From NCBI GenBank assembly GCA_034664125.1, contig JAXDIG010000017.1, positions 37,509 through 101,508 on the forward strand: 64,000 bases of DNA. The letters run 5' to 3'. The position numbers and the translations under genes were made by a program. Under the pieces are notes generated by a model. It worked only from the letters and a program-made list of their open reading frames with translations, did not search any database and was not told the DNA's origin. This DNA is from JACVRW01 sp034664125. GTDB taxonomy: Bacteria > Actinomycetota > Thermoleophilia > Solirubrobacterales > Thermoleophilaceae. Below are positions 9,765 through 18,216 of the stretch, piece by piece (position 1 is the stretch's first letter; the number at the start of each line of letters is the position of its first letter).

Positions 9765-10940
9765 ATGCGCCAAGCCAGCGGCGATCTCTTCCCGTCCGAC
9801 TCTCCCATACCCGCCAGTCAGATGATCGGGCGGCGCGACGACGTGCGGGAGATCGCCACGCGGCTCGAGGCCGGCACCCATCTGATCGTCGCCGGGCCGC
9901 GGCGCACCGGCAAGACGAGCGTCTGCGAGGCCGCGCTCAGCCGCGCCCGCCGGCGCGGCGCCTACGTCGCGAGGCTGGATCTGTTCCGTGTCGCCGATGC
10001 CGCCGAGCTGGCCGAGGCGCTGGCCGGCGCCGTGATCGCCAATCGCTCGGCCGCCCACCGCCTGCTGCGCCGGGCGCGCAGCGCGGGCCGCGCGGCGCTC
10101 TCGGCCGCCCAGGCGCGTGCCGTTCTGAGGCTGGTAGGCGAGCTGGGCGAGGGCGTCGAGGTGGCGCTCACGCCCGGGCTCGCCGCGCAGGATCCCGATC
10201 GCGCCCTCGACCTGGCGCTCGAGTTGCCCGAGCGCGTGGCTCGCGCCGACGGGCGTCGCCTGCTGCTGTTCTTCGACGAGTTCCAGGAACTGGCGTCCGC
10301 GCGCCGGCCGTACGGGGAGCCCGACGCCGTGACGAACCGCATGCGGGCGGTCTTCCAGCGCACCACCTCTGTCAGCTACCTGTTCGCCGGCAGCATCGAG
10401 CACGTCATGCGCGACCTGTTCGCCCCGTCGCGGCGGGCCTTCAGCGGCTTCGGCAGCTTCTACGCGCTGCGCCCGATCGTCGTGGAGGAGTGGCACCACG
10501 GATTGCGTGAGCGCTTCGCCGCCGACGGCTGCACGGTCGGCGAGGCCGCGCTCGCTCAGATCGTGGAGCTGGGCGGCGGCCACCCGCGCGCCACCATGCG
10601 GATCGCCCAGCAGGTGCACCTCGTCTCGCTGGAGCTGGACACGCGCGAGATCGACCTCGAGCTGGTTCAGGTGGGCTTCGCGCGCGCCCTCGAGGGGGAC
10701 CGGCCGACCATGGAGCAGGTGGTCGAGCGCATCCGGCTGCTGCACAAGCACGGCCTGCTGGTGGCGCGCACGCTGGCGTCCGACCAGCCGCTGCCCCGCC
10801 GCCTGCACCCGGGGGTCCGCGACCGCGTGCTCAAGCTGCTGCGCGACGCTGGCATCGTGGAGCACGAGTCCCGCGGCCGCTGGCGGGTGATCGACCCGCT
10901 GCTGCGGCGCTACCTCGCCTCACTGAACCCCTTCGCGTAG
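9765..10940 (+). CDS. AAA-type ATPase of the archaeal ATPase_2-like family
   Basis: A 391-residue protein. Walker A is GPRRTGKTS (about 45-53) and Walker B is RLLLFFDEFQEL (about 165-176). The sensor region YLFAGSIEHVM follows, and the C-terminal third looks like a winged-helix domain (LHPGVRDRVLKLLRDAGIVEHESRGRWRVIDPLLRRYL). This arrangement matches P-loop ATPases of the ATPase_2 group, which resemble Orc1/Cdc6 and STAND proteins; a role in DNA binding or signalling is possible but unproven. The ATG at 9765 lies just after the operators. The 3' end overlaps the convergent acyl-CoA synthetase gene by 21 bp. Confidence 0.8.
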   Translation: MRQASGDLFPSDSPIPASQMIGRRDDVREIATRLEAGTHLIVAGPRRTGKTSVCEAALSRARRRGAYVARLDLFRVADAAELAEALAGAVIANRSAAHRLLRRARSAGRAALSAAQARAVLRLVGELGEGVEVALTPGLAAQDPDRALDLALELPERVARADGRRLLLFFDEFQELASARRPYGEPDAVTNRMRAVFQRTTSVSYLFAGSIEHVMRDLFAPSRRAFSGFGSFYALRPIVVEEWHHGLRERFAADGCTVGEAALAQIVELGGGHPRATMRIAQQVHLVSLELDTREIDLELVQVGFARALEGDRPTMEQVVERIRLLHKHGLLVARTLASDQPLPRRLHPGVRDRVLKLLRDAGIVEHESRGRWRVIDPLLRRYLASLNPFA

Positions 10941-12344
10941 CGCGGCACGGCGGATCTTGCCGCTCGGCGTCTTCGGCAGCGCCTCGGCGAACTCCACCAC
11001 GCGCGGGTACTTGTAGGGCGCCGTCTCCCGCTTGACGTGGTCCTGGAGCTCGCGCGCCAGGGCGTCTCCGGGCGCAAAGCCGGGTTGGAGCACGACCACG
11101 GCGCGCACCACCTGACCGCGCACATCGTCGGGCGCCGCCACCGCGGCGGCCTCCGCGACGGCCGGGTGCGCCACCAGCGCCGACTCGACCTCGAATGGCC
11201 CGATCCGGTACCCGGCGGAGATGATCACGTCGTCCGTACGGCCCTCGAACCAGAGGTAGCCATCCTCGTCCTCGGTCACCCTGTCGCCGGTCCGCCAGGG
11301 GTGGTCGCGGTCGCCGTCGATGAAGAACGTGGGAACCCGGGCCGGGTCGATCACGAGCTCGCCCTCGTCGATCCATGCCTTGAAGCCGGGCAGCGGGCGG
11401 CCCATCGATCCTGGCTTGACCGGCGGCCCGATCGGCATGCCAGTCAGGTGACCGGTTTCGGTCTGGCCATAGCCGTCGTGGACCGACACGCCGACCGCCC
11501 CCTGCCAGGTCACGACCACCTCCGGGTTGAGTGGCTCGCCGGCGGCCACCGCGTGGCGCAGGGCGGGCAGCGGGCGCAGCTCGCCGCGCTTGGCGATGGC
11601 GCGGTATTCGGTGGGAGACATGCACAGCACGTTCACGCGCTCGCGCTCCATCAGCTCGAGCCGCTCGCCGGCGTCGAAGCGGGCGTCGTGCAGCAGCGCG
11701 GCCGCGCCGCGCAGCCACGCCGCCACGAAGGAGTTGCGCGCCGACAGCGACCAGCCGCTGGCCGCCGTGCACCAGCACAGGTCGCCGGGGCGCGCGCCGT
11801 ACCAGTGCTCGGCCTGCACTCGCTGACCCTCGAGGTAGCGGGCGCCGTGCCGGATCGGCTTGGGCTCGCCGGCGGTCCCGGAGGTGAACACGATCAGCGC
11901 GGGGTCCTCGGGATCGAGCTCGGCGGGCGGCGCCGGCTCGGCCTCGAACAGCCGCTCGTCCGGTAGGACGAGCACGGGGCCGTCGAAGCCCGCGTCCGAG
12001 ATCAGCTGGAGGTTGCGGGCGTCGGCGACGACCGCGCGCGGGTCGACCTTGTCCATGCGCGCGCGCAGGTCGGCGGGCCGCAGCTGCTCGGTGCAGGGCA
12101 GGGCCACGGCCCCGAGCCGCCAGCAGGCGACCATCGCGTAGACCCACTCGGGCCGGCTGCCGATCAGCGTCATCACGGCGTCGCCGCGCGCGACGCCGCG
12201 CCCGGTGAGCGCTCCGGCCAGGCGGGCCGAGCGGTCGGCCACCTCGCCGAACGCGATCTCGGACCGCTCGCCGTCGTGTCCGACCGCCACCAGCGCGAGC
12301 CGCCGCGGGTCGGCCGCGTCGACGACGTCCCGTGCGAAGTTCAC
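10920..12344 (-). CDS. AMP-forming acyl-CoA synthetase
   Basis: A 474-residue ANL-superfamily ligase that activates a carboxylate as acyl-AMP and then acyl-CoA. Motifs in order: the phosphate loop FTSGTAGEPKPI (about 152-163), DGYGQTETG, the WRTGD hinge region, GRTDDVIISAGYRIG, and the catalytic Lys in KTPSGKIRR near the C-terminus. The medium-chain (MACS-like) group is the closest by look; the substrate is not determinable. The GTG at 12344 overlaps the TetR stop as GTGA, so the two are one operon and the TetR is the likely repressor. Confidence 0.88.
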   Translation of the reverse strand: MNFARDVVDAADPRRLALVAVGHDGERSEIAFGEVADRSARLAGALTGRGVARGDAVMTLIGSRPEWVYAMVACWRLGAVALPCTEQLRPADLRARMDKVDPRAVVADARNLQLISDAGFDGPVLVLPDERLFEAEPAPPAELDPEDPALIVFTSGTAGEPKPIRHGARYLEGQRVQAEHWYGARPGDLCWCTAASGWSLSARNSFVAAWLRGAAALLHDARFDAGERLELMERERVNVLCMSPTEYRAIAKRGELRPLPALRHAVAAGEPLNPEVVVTWQGAVGVSVHDGYGQTETGHLTGMPIGPPVKPGSMGRPLPGFKAWIDEGELVIDPARVPTFFIDGDRDHPWRTGDRVTEDEDGYLWFEGRTDDVIISAGYRIGPFEVESALVAHPAVAEAAAVAAPDDVRGQVVRAVVVLQPGFAPGDALARELQDHVKRETAPYKYPRVVEFAEALPKTPSGKIRRAALREGVQ

Positions 12345-12985
12345 TGAGCGGCCGGCCAGCGCTCGCCGCGGCTGAGCCGCTGCAGTCCGAGCCAGGCGAA
12401 GTCCATCGTCATCTCCACGATGCGCTCGCGCGGAAGCTCCTGGTGGTCGGCCCACCAGTTGGCCAGCGACTGCACAGCTCCCACGAGCAGCTGGGCGAGC
12501 ACCTGGATGCCCTGCTCGCGCGTCTCCTCGTCGTCGTCGCCCTTGCGCGCGCCCGGGTCCTCCGCGATGAGGCCGGCCACGATGGCGGTGACCTGAGCGA
12601 TGACCCGATCGAGCACGACCACGGTCTCGGGGTCCGTGGCCTCGCGGAACAGCATGCGCCAGGCCACCCGGTGCTCCTCGACGAAGCCGTAGAAGGCGTC
12701 GAACCCGGTGGCGAGCCGAGCCGAGGCGGTGGTGCCGGCCTCGGAGATGGCCTCGGCGAGCGCGCTGAACAGCTCGCCGGCGTGCTGCTCCAGGAGCTCG
12801 GCATAGAGGTCCTGCTTGGAGGCGAAGTGCTCGTAGATGAGCGCCTTGGAGACGCCGCCCCCACGGGCGATGTCGTCGATCGACGAGGCGTGGTAGCCGC
12901 GCTCGGCGAAGACGGCGAGGGCCGCGTCGAGGATGGCCACGCGCCGCTCCTCGCCGGTGAGGCGCTTGCGGGGGGTGGTGCTCAT
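12341..12985 (-). CDS. TetR-family regulator of the acyl-CoA synthetase operon
   Basis: A 214-residue protein. The N-terminal helix-turn-helix is typical: ILDAALAVFAERGYHASSID then IARGGGVSKALIYEHFASKQDLY (about 18-61). The C-terminal ligand domain is variable. It is the first gene of the operon, overlapping the synthetase by 4 bp. A -35 (TTGACG) and a 22-bp palindrome lie directly upstream, which suggests autorepression relieved by an acyl-CoA or related ligand (inference). Confidence 0.9.
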   Translation of the reverse strand: MSTTPRKRLTGEERRVAILDAALAVFAERGYHASSIDDIARGGGVSKALIYEHFASKQDLYAELLEQHAGELFSALAEAISEAGTTASARLATGFDAFYGFVEEHRVAWRMLFREATDPETVVVLDRVIAQVTAIVAGLIAEDPGARKGDDDEETREQGIQVLAQLLVGAVQSLANWWADHQELPRERIVEMTMDFAWLGLQRLSRGERWPAAQ

Positions 12986-13030
12986 CTACGCGGGGGGCCT
13001 ATCGCGGCCGTGTGAGACTCCTCACAGATG

Positions 13031-13078
13031 ACTGACTGACTGTTCAGTTAGTTTGCAGTCCGGGTACCAGCACGTCAA
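13031..13078 (-). promoter_or_regulatory. TetR promoter with overlapping palindromic operator
   Basis: On the minus strand, TTGACG (13078-13073) and CAAACT (13055-13050) are spaced 17 bp. The -10 overlaps a 22-bp imperfect palindrome at 13031-13052 (ACTGACTGAC-TG-TTCAGTTAGT; 8 of 10 arm positions match). The layout fits an autoregulated TetR promoter. The divergent gene at 13134 may share the site. Confidence 0.55.
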
Positions 13079-13133
13079 CCGGAAAGTACAACCAAGTCGA
13101 CCGGCAGGTGTCGAAGCGCATGGAGAGTGACAC

Positions 13134-15011
13134 ATGGGGACGATGGCTTTCGTAGGTCAGGCAACCGGTGACGAGCCCGCCGGCGGAGCGGCGATCGGCG
13201 AGGCGCTCGGCGCCACCGCGGCCGCCGGCGTGGCGACCGCTCTGATCGCCGTGCTGATCGCGGGACACCGCAGCGGCCGCATCGACTGGCTGTCGCGTGC
13301 CGCCCGCTTCACCGAGCGCCTCACCGGTCTGCCGGGGTGGGCGGCCCTGCCCTTGACGCTCCTGAACGGGTCGCTGCTGACAGCGGTGCTCGGCATGTAC
13401 TGGGACATCTCCCTGCACATCGACAACGGCCGCGACGCCGGTCCGCTCGCCAACCCCGCCCACTACCTGATCCTGATCGGCCTGTACGGCGTGCTGCTGT
13501 CCGGCGTGCTCAGCGCCGCGCTCGCGGGCGAGCGGCCGGCGCGCACGGCCGTGCGCGTCGCCAGCGGCTGGTGGGCCCCCGTGGGCGGAGTGGTGATCGC
13601 CGTCTGCGGCGCCTTCGCCCTGTCGGGCTTCCCGCTGGACGACATGTGGCACCGGCTCTTCGGCCAGGACGTGACGCTCTGGGGGCCCACCCACCTGATG
13701 CTGATCGGAGGCGCGTCGCTGGCCACGCTCGGTGCGCTGGCCCTGCAGTCCGAGGCGATCGGGGAGCTCGGCCGCGACCCGGAGCGCGACCACCCGCGCC
13801 CGCTGCTGCTGCTTCGGCGCGGCCTGCTCGCCGGCAGCTTCCTCGTGGCCCTGTCGACATTCCAGGGCGAGTTCGACTTCAGCGTGCCCCAGTTCCGCGA
13901 GGTCCTGCACCCGATCCTGATCATGCTGGCCGCCGGCATCGGGCTCGTCACCGCCCGGATCTACCTCGGCCGCGGCGGCGCGCTGCTGGCCGTGCTCGGC
14001 TTTGTCCTGATCCGCGGGCTGATCGCGCTGATGGTCGGCGGCGTGTGGGGACAGACCACCCCGCACTTCCCGCTCTACCTGGTCGAGGCCCTGCTCGTGG
14101 AGGCCGCGTTCGTCCGCGGGGGGATGCGCTCGCCGGTGGCCACCGGGGCGATCGCCGGTGGCCTGATCGGCACCGTCGGCCTCGCCGCGGAGTGGGGCTG
14201 GAGTCACGTGTGGATGCCGCTGCCGTGGCCCGAGTCGCTGCTTCCCGAGGCCGCTATCGCCGGCTTTGTCACCGCCGTCGCCGCCGGGGCGGTAGGTGGC
14301 TTCATCGGCGGCGCGCTGGCGCGTCCGATGGAGCTGGCCGACGAGCTCGGCATGCCGGAAGGTCCGCGCCCCCACCTGGGGCGCGCGGCGCGCAGGGCGG
14401 CACTGGCGAGCTTCCTCGTGCTCGTGGCCGTGATCGCCTGGGGCCTGCCGATCTCGTCTGACGGCCCGACCAGGGCCAAGGTCACCCTCGCGGACGTGCC
14501 CTCGAGCGACGGCCGGATGGTGCAGGCCACGATCCGCTTCAGCCCGCCGGACGCGGTCGAGGGAGCCCACTTCGCGAACGTGACCGCCTGGCAGGGCGGC
14601 GGGAGCGTGGTCAGCGAGCTGAGGGAGATCCGCCCCGGCGTCTACCGCACCACAGAGCCGATCCCGGTGCACGGCGGCTGGAAGGCGTTGCTGCGGGTGC
14701 ACACCGGCGACTCGCTCGTCGGAGTGCCGATCTACCTGCCGCGCGATCGCGCGATCCCGGCGCCCGAGGTGCCCGCCAGCGCGAGCTTCACGCGGCCATT
14801 CGTGCGCGACGTCAAGATCCTGCAGCGCGAGCAGAAGGACGACGTGCCCGGTGGGCTGAAGCTGCTGGCCTACCTCACGGTGAGCGCGATCGCGGCGGGC
14901 CTGATCGCCCTGCTCGCCTGGGCGCTCCTGCGCCTCGAGGGCGCAGGGCCGAGGCAGGGGCGGCCGCGCGCACGAAGCAGGACTTCGGTTCGGCGCACCG
15001 AACTGGTGTAG
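13134..15011 (+). CDS. Large polytopic membrane protein with C-terminal YtkA/FixH-like domain
   Basis: A 625-residue protein with about a dozen hydrophobic helices in the first 430 residues. Conserved-looking polar residues lie in or near helices: MYWDISLHIDNGRD, NPAHYL, DDMWHRLFGQD and GPTHLML, a pattern that suggests metal or heme binding (inference). After residue 440 an extracytoplasmic beta domain (GVYRTTEPIPVHGGWKALLR) resembles YtkA/FixH domains linked to copper and cytochrome oxidase assembly. A last helix anchors the C-terminus. Divergent from the TetR operon and followed by the second riboswitch. No family name can be given. Confidence 0.75.
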   Translation: MGTMAFVGQATGDEPAGGAAIGEALGATAAAGVATALIAVLIAGHRSGRIDWLSRAARFTERLTGLPGWAALPLTLLNGSLLTAVLGMYWDISLHIDNGRDAGPLANPAHYLILIGLYGVLLSGVLSAALAGERPARTAVRVASGWWAPVGGVVIAVCGAFALSGFPLDDMWHRLFGQDVTLWGPTHLMLIGGASLATLGALALQSEAIGELGRDPERDHPRPLLLLRRGLLAGSFLVALSTFQGEFDFSVPQFREVLHPILIMLAAGIGLVTARIYLGRGGALLAVLGFVLIRGLIALMVGGVWGQTTPHFPLYLVEALLVEAAFVRGGMRSPVATGAIAGGLIGTVGLAAEWGWSHVWMPLPWPESLLPEAAIAGFVTAVAAGAVGGFIGGALARPMELADELGMPEGPRPHLGRAARRAALASFLVLVAVIAWGLPISSDGPTRAKVTLADVPSSDGRMVQATIRFSPPDAVEGAHFANVTAWQGGGSVVSELREIRPGVYRTTEPIPVHGGWKALLRVHTGDSLVGVPIYLPRDRAIPAPEVPASASFTRPFVRDVKILQREQKDDVPGGLKLLAYLTVSAIAAGLIALLAWALLRLEGAGPRQGRPRARSRTSVRRTELV

Positions 15012-15061
15012 ATGCGCACCAGTCCATGTGCGCAACGTTTCCGAAACATCTGGTAGCGTGC

Positions 15062-15197
15062 CCGACACGCCGAATCCGCGGTAGCGCGGAGCGGGGGAAC
15101 CAAGGTGGTGTAAACCACTGGGGCGAACCTTCCTTAGGGGAGGCGCGCAAGCTCTTTCAGCGCGAGCCCGTCAGCTAACCCCGCAGGCGTTCGAAAG
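15062..15197 (+). promoter_or_regulatory. c-di-AMP riboswitch (ydaO/yuaA type), second copy
   Basis: Conserved ydaO blocks: GGGGGAACC (15093-15101), GGGGCGAACC (15120-15129) and CCCGTCAGCTAACCCCGCAG (15167-15186). The 38 nt at 15152-15189 are identical to the first copy. It ends next to the ATG of an NlpC/P60 hydrolase, the standard target of this class in actinobacteria. TAGCGT at 15054-15059 is a likely -10; a GTTTC-C-GAAAC palindrome (15037-15047) lies just upstream. Confidence 0.93.
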
Positions 15198-15200
15198 AGA

Positions 15201-15779
15201 ATGCCGCCCCTAGCTTGCCCCAGATCGTTCCGCTGCGCCGCTTTGGCGCTCGCCTGCCTGCTGGTTGGAGCCGTGGCCGGTCCCGCCGCGGCAGCGCCGA
15301 ACCCCACCAGCGGTGGAGCGACGTTCGAGCCCCCGCCACCGCCGCCCGAGGAGGCGACGCTGGTCAACGGCCGCGTGATCGCGCCGGCGTCCGCGCCCAC
15401 GCGCGTCAAGAAGGTGATCGACGCGGCCAACCGCCTCGTCGAGAAGCCGTATATCTACGGCGGCGGCCACAAGCCCTTCTCGAGTCGCCTCGACCGCGGC
15501 TACGACTGCTCCGGGTCCGTGTCCTACGCGCTCTACGGCGGGCGCTTCCTGCGCTCGCCGCTGCCATCGGGGGCGATGATGGACTGGGGCGAGGAAGGCC
15601 CCGGCCAGTGGATCACGGTCTACGCCCACGGCGGGCACGCCTACGTGGTGATCGCCGGGCTGCGCTTCGACACCTCCATGCGCGACAGCGACGCCCCCGG
15701 CCCCCGCACGGGCCCGCGCTGGAGCAAGACGCTGCGCAAGTCGAACGCCTTCGTCGCGCGCCACCCGCGCGGTTACTGA
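15201..15779 (+). CDS. Secreted NlpC/P60 peptidoglycan hydrolase
   Basis: A 192-residue exported protein. The signal peptide spans about residues 8-32 (ALALACLLVGAVAGPAAAA), followed by a Pro-rich linker and an NlpC/P60 papain-like domain. The catalytic Cys is in GYDCSGSVSYALYGG (about residue 102) and the His in GGHAYVVIAGLRFD. Such enzymes cut peptide stems of peptidoglycan during growth and division. It begins 4 nt after a c-di-AMP riboswitch, so expression should fall when c-di-AMP is high. No SH3 or LysM binding domain is present. Confidence 0.92.
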   Translation: MPPLACPRSFRCAALALACLLVGAVAGPAAAAPNPTSGGATFEPPPPPPEEATLVNGRVIAPASAPTRVKKVIDAANRLVEKPYIYGGGHKPFSSRLDRGYDCSGSVSYALYGGRFLRSPLPSGAMMDWGEEGPGQWITVYAHGGHAYVVIAGLRFDTSMRDSDAPGPRTGPRWSKTLRKSNAFVARHPRGY

Positions 15780-16027
15780 GCTCCGCTCAGGCGCTCACGG
15801 CGTTTCGTGCTGCCGCTGAACGGCGGCAATGAAGGGTGGTCCGAGCCGCCCTTTGTCTGAGTGTGGGTAGCGCTTGGCGTCCTATGCGCGCGCTGTGTGG
15901 CCCACACTCGCGTTCGGGCCGCCCTTGGTTGCCGCTGTTAGCGGCGACGTCGCCGCTCCGCGCGCGCGATATCCTCGCCTTGACCAGCGAGTCAAGGTCA
16001 TCGGCGACACTGGAGAACCCCTGAGCA
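15780..16027. other. Intergenic region with several hairpins and an operator-like palindrome
   Basis: No gene is seen. TGCCGCT/GGCGGCA just after the NlpC stop may be its terminator. A larger structure has arms GAGTGTGGG (15859-15867) and CCCACACTC (15901-15909), with AGCGC/GCGCT nested inside. GCCGCT/AGCGGC near 15933-15947 is a third. CCTTGAC-CAGCGA-GTCAAGG (15978-15997) is a perfect 7-bp-arm palindrome 31 bp before the acyl-CoA dehydrogenase start and looks like a regulator site. Confidence 0.5.
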
Positions 16028-17239
16028 ATGGCGATAGCCGCAAGCCTAAACGAGAAGACCGACGAGCAGAAGGCGATCACCGAGATGGTGCGCCAGTTCG
16101 TCGACAACGAGGTTCTCCCGATCGCCGCGGAGCACGACCACGAGGACAAGTTCCCCGAGCACGTGGTCGAGCAGATGAAGGAGCTGGGGCTGTTCGGCGT
16201 GACCATCCCCGAGGAGTTCGGCGGGATGGGGCTCGACCTCACCACCTACGCGATGATCGTCGAGGAGCTCTCGCGGGGATGGATCTCGGTTTCGGGCATC
16301 GTCAACACGCATTTCATCGGCTCATACCTGCTCATGAAGTTCGGAACCGACGAGCAGAAGCAGTCGTTCCTCCCGCGCATGGCCACCGGTGAGCTGCGCG
16401 CCGCGTTCTCGCTGTCCGAGCCCGAGGTGGGCTCGGACGTCCAGGGCATCAAGTCCACCGCCAAGAAGCTCGACGACGGCTACTGGCAGCTCAACGGCCA
16501 GAAGATGTGGGTCACCAACGGACTCATGTCGGGCGTCGTCTTCGTGCTGATGAAGAGCGACCCCCGCGCCGACCCGCCGCACAGGGGGATGACCTGCTTC
16601 ATCACCGAGAAGGAGCCCGGCGCCTCGGAGAACACGGGCGACTTCAAGGGCCTGAGCGTCCCACCCAAGATCAAGAAGATGGGCTACAAGGGCGTCGAGT
16701 CGACCGAGCTCATCTACGACGGCTACATCAGCAGTCCCGACCGCATCCTGGGCGGGGAGGAGAACGGAGTCAACAAGGGCTTCGGGCAGATGATGGACGC
16801 GCTCGAGGTGGGCCGCGTGAACGTGGCCGCCCGCGGCGTCGGCATCGCCCAGCGGGCGCTCGAGCTGGCGCTGAAGTACTCCCAGGAGCGCAAGACCTTC
16901 GGCAAGCCGATCGCGGAGCACCAGGCGATCCAGTTCAAGCTGGCCGACATGGCGACCAAGATCGAGGCGGCGCGGCTGCTCACGTTCAAGGCGGCCCGCA
17001 TGAAGGACGCCGGCGAGCGCTCCGACCTCGAGGCCGGCATGGCCAAGCTATTCGCCTCGGAAACTGGAAAAGAAGTCGTCGAGGAGGCGTTCAGAATTCA
17101 CGGCGGCTACGGGTACTCCAAGGAGTACGAGATCGAGCGGCTCTACCGCGACGCTCCGCTGCTGCTGATCGGCGAGGGCACCTCGGAGATCCAGCGCATG
17201 GTGATCGGTAAGAAGCTCCTGCAACGGAACAAGATCTAG
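16028..17239 (+). CDS. Acyl-CoA dehydrogenase, probable ethylmalonyl-CoA pathway member
   Basis: A 403-residue FAD enzyme. Landmarks: PEEFGGMGLDLTTYAMIVEE (about 59-78), the FAD/substrate loop FSLSEPEVGSD (about 126-136), RKTFGKPIAEHQAIQ, and the C-terminal GGYGYSKEYEIERLYRDA then GEGTSEIQR, which contains the usual catalytic Glu. From memory it is close to the acyl-CoA dehydrogenase beside ccr and meaA in Streptomyces, which suggests methylsuccinyl-CoA oxidation; this is inference. A palindrome at 15978-15997 may control it. The SCP2-like gene follows after 10 bp. Confidence 0.92.
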   Translation: MAIAASLNEKTDEQKAITEMVRQFVDNEVLPIAAEHDHEDKFPEHVVEQMKELGLFGVTIPEEFGGMGLDLTTYAMIVEELSRGWISVSGIVNTHFIGSYLLMKFGTDEQKQSFLPRMATGELRAAFSLSEPEVGSDVQGIKSTAKKLDDGYWQLNGQKMWVTNGLMSGVVFVLMKSDPRADPPHRGMTCFITEKEPGASENTGDFKGLSVPPKIKKMGYKGVESTELIYDGYISSPDRILGGEENGVNKGFGQMMDALEVGRVNVAARGVGIAQRALELALKYSQERKTFGKPIAEHQAIQFKLADMATKIEAARLLTFKAARMKDAGERSDLEAGMAKLFASETGKEVVEEAFRIHGGYGYSKEYEIERLYRDAPLLLIGEGTSEIQRMVIGKKLLQRNKI

Positions 17240-17249
17240 GCGACCGCGC

Positions 17250-17603
17250 TTGTCGGCCGCCGACACCAAAGCGCTGATCGCCCAGGCGGTTGAGCGCCTG
17301 CGCGAGGAGCTGCCGGCTCTGCGCACGCTTCAGCTCGTGGTGAGGCTGGAGCTGTATACCCACGGCCATGACGTCCCGATCTGGCGCGTGGAGGTACAGG
17401 GCCCCAAGATCGACCGCGACCCGGCCGCCGACGCGCGCGTCGACGTCTCGGTGGCGCGCCCGCGCTTCAACGAGCTCGCCAAGGACGGGACGCTCGAGGA
17501 CTGGGCCAGGGCCTACGACCGCGGAGACGTCAAGGTCACCGGCGACAGGGCCGTCCTGGCGCTGCTCGGCAACGTGATCCAGCGCCGGCGCGCGCGCGTC
17601 TAG
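17250..17603 (+). CDS. SCP2-like small protein
   Basis: A 117-residue soluble protein. The C-terminal half (VDVSVARPRFNELAKDGTLEDW then GDVKVTGDRAVLALLGNVI) resembles the end of SCP2 sterol-carrier-like domains, where an 'L..G...l.gd..l' pattern closes the lipid-binding cavity. It is shorter than a full SCP2 domain and the call is tentative. It starts at a TTG 10 bp after the acyl-CoA dehydrogenase, so the two are probably co-transcribed. A lipid or acyl-CoA binding role would fit that context. Confidence 0.55.
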   Translation: MSAADTKALIAQAVERLREELPALRTLQLVVRLELYTHGHDVPIWRVEVQGPKIDRDPAADARVDVSVARPRFNELAKDGTLEDWARAYDRGDVKVTGDRAVLALLGNVIQRRRARV

Positions 17604-17680
17604 AGCCGGCTTCTGGACCGTCGGCGGTCGTCCGCGCCAGATTCTCCCGCTCCCGGCAAAGTCGGGCTATTCTGGATCTC

Positions 17681-18196
17681 GTGCAAGACCGCGTGCAAGA
17701 TGCCGAAAAAAATGGAACGAGCGGCGAGGAGAAGGCCAAGGCCGGCCCGACCAAGCCCAGCGGGACGAGTGGCCGGACGGGCGGCCAGAGAAGGCAGAAG
17801 TCCGGGCGCTTCGAGAGTGAGAACGGGCGTGAGAACGGCGGCGAGGCCGATACAGACGTGTCGTCGCGGACGCTGCTGACACGCCTGGAGCAGCAGTCGG
17901 GGCAGGTGGGGATCCTCCGTTCGAAGCTGGACGAGACGCGCAAGGCGCTCGTGCGCGAGCGCGAGGCGGCGCAGGCCGCCGCCGCGGCGCTCGAGGAGGA
18001 GCGGCGCAACCGTGAGCGGATCGAGGGGAACCTCAAGCGCGAGCGTGCGGCGCGCCAGCAGGCCGAGGAGAGCGTCGACGAGTCGCGCGCCACGGCAAGC
18101 GCCCTGGAGGCCCAGCATCACCTTCTGAGCGCCCAGCTGAAGGCGCTGCAGCACAAGACGGAGCGCCGGCGCTTCCCGCTTGGCCGCAACCGCTAG
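17681..18196 (+). CDS. Coiled-coil protein, function unknown
   Basis: A 171-residue highly charged protein. Residues 1-70 are low-complexity (Gly/Lys/Glu). From about residue 75 to 160 a continuous heptad-like Glu/Arg/Ala pattern (for example ALEEERRNRERIEGNLKRER) predicts a long coiled coil. There is no transmembrane segment or enzyme motif. The GTG at 17681 is the first start; a second GTG lies 12 nt later. It stands alone, convergent to the thioesterase gene. A structural or scaffolding role is a guess only. Confidence 0.6.
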   Translation: MQDRVQDAEKNGTSGEEKAKAGPTKPSGTSGRTGGQRRQKSGRFESENGRENGGEADTDVSSRTLLTRLEQQSGQVGILRSKLDETRKALVREREAAQAAAAALEEERRNRERIEGNLKRERAARQQAEESVDESRATASALEAQHHLLSAQLKALQHKTERRRFPLGRNR

Positions 18197-18216
18197 CCCT
18201 TACCGCCGCGTAACGC

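Noticed and set aside
13044..15068. 674-residue open frame on the minus strand
   Set aside because: It mirrors the membrane protein gene at 13134-15011; its translation is low-complexity Arg/Gln/His with no hydrophobic core, typical of antisense frames in GC-rich DNA.
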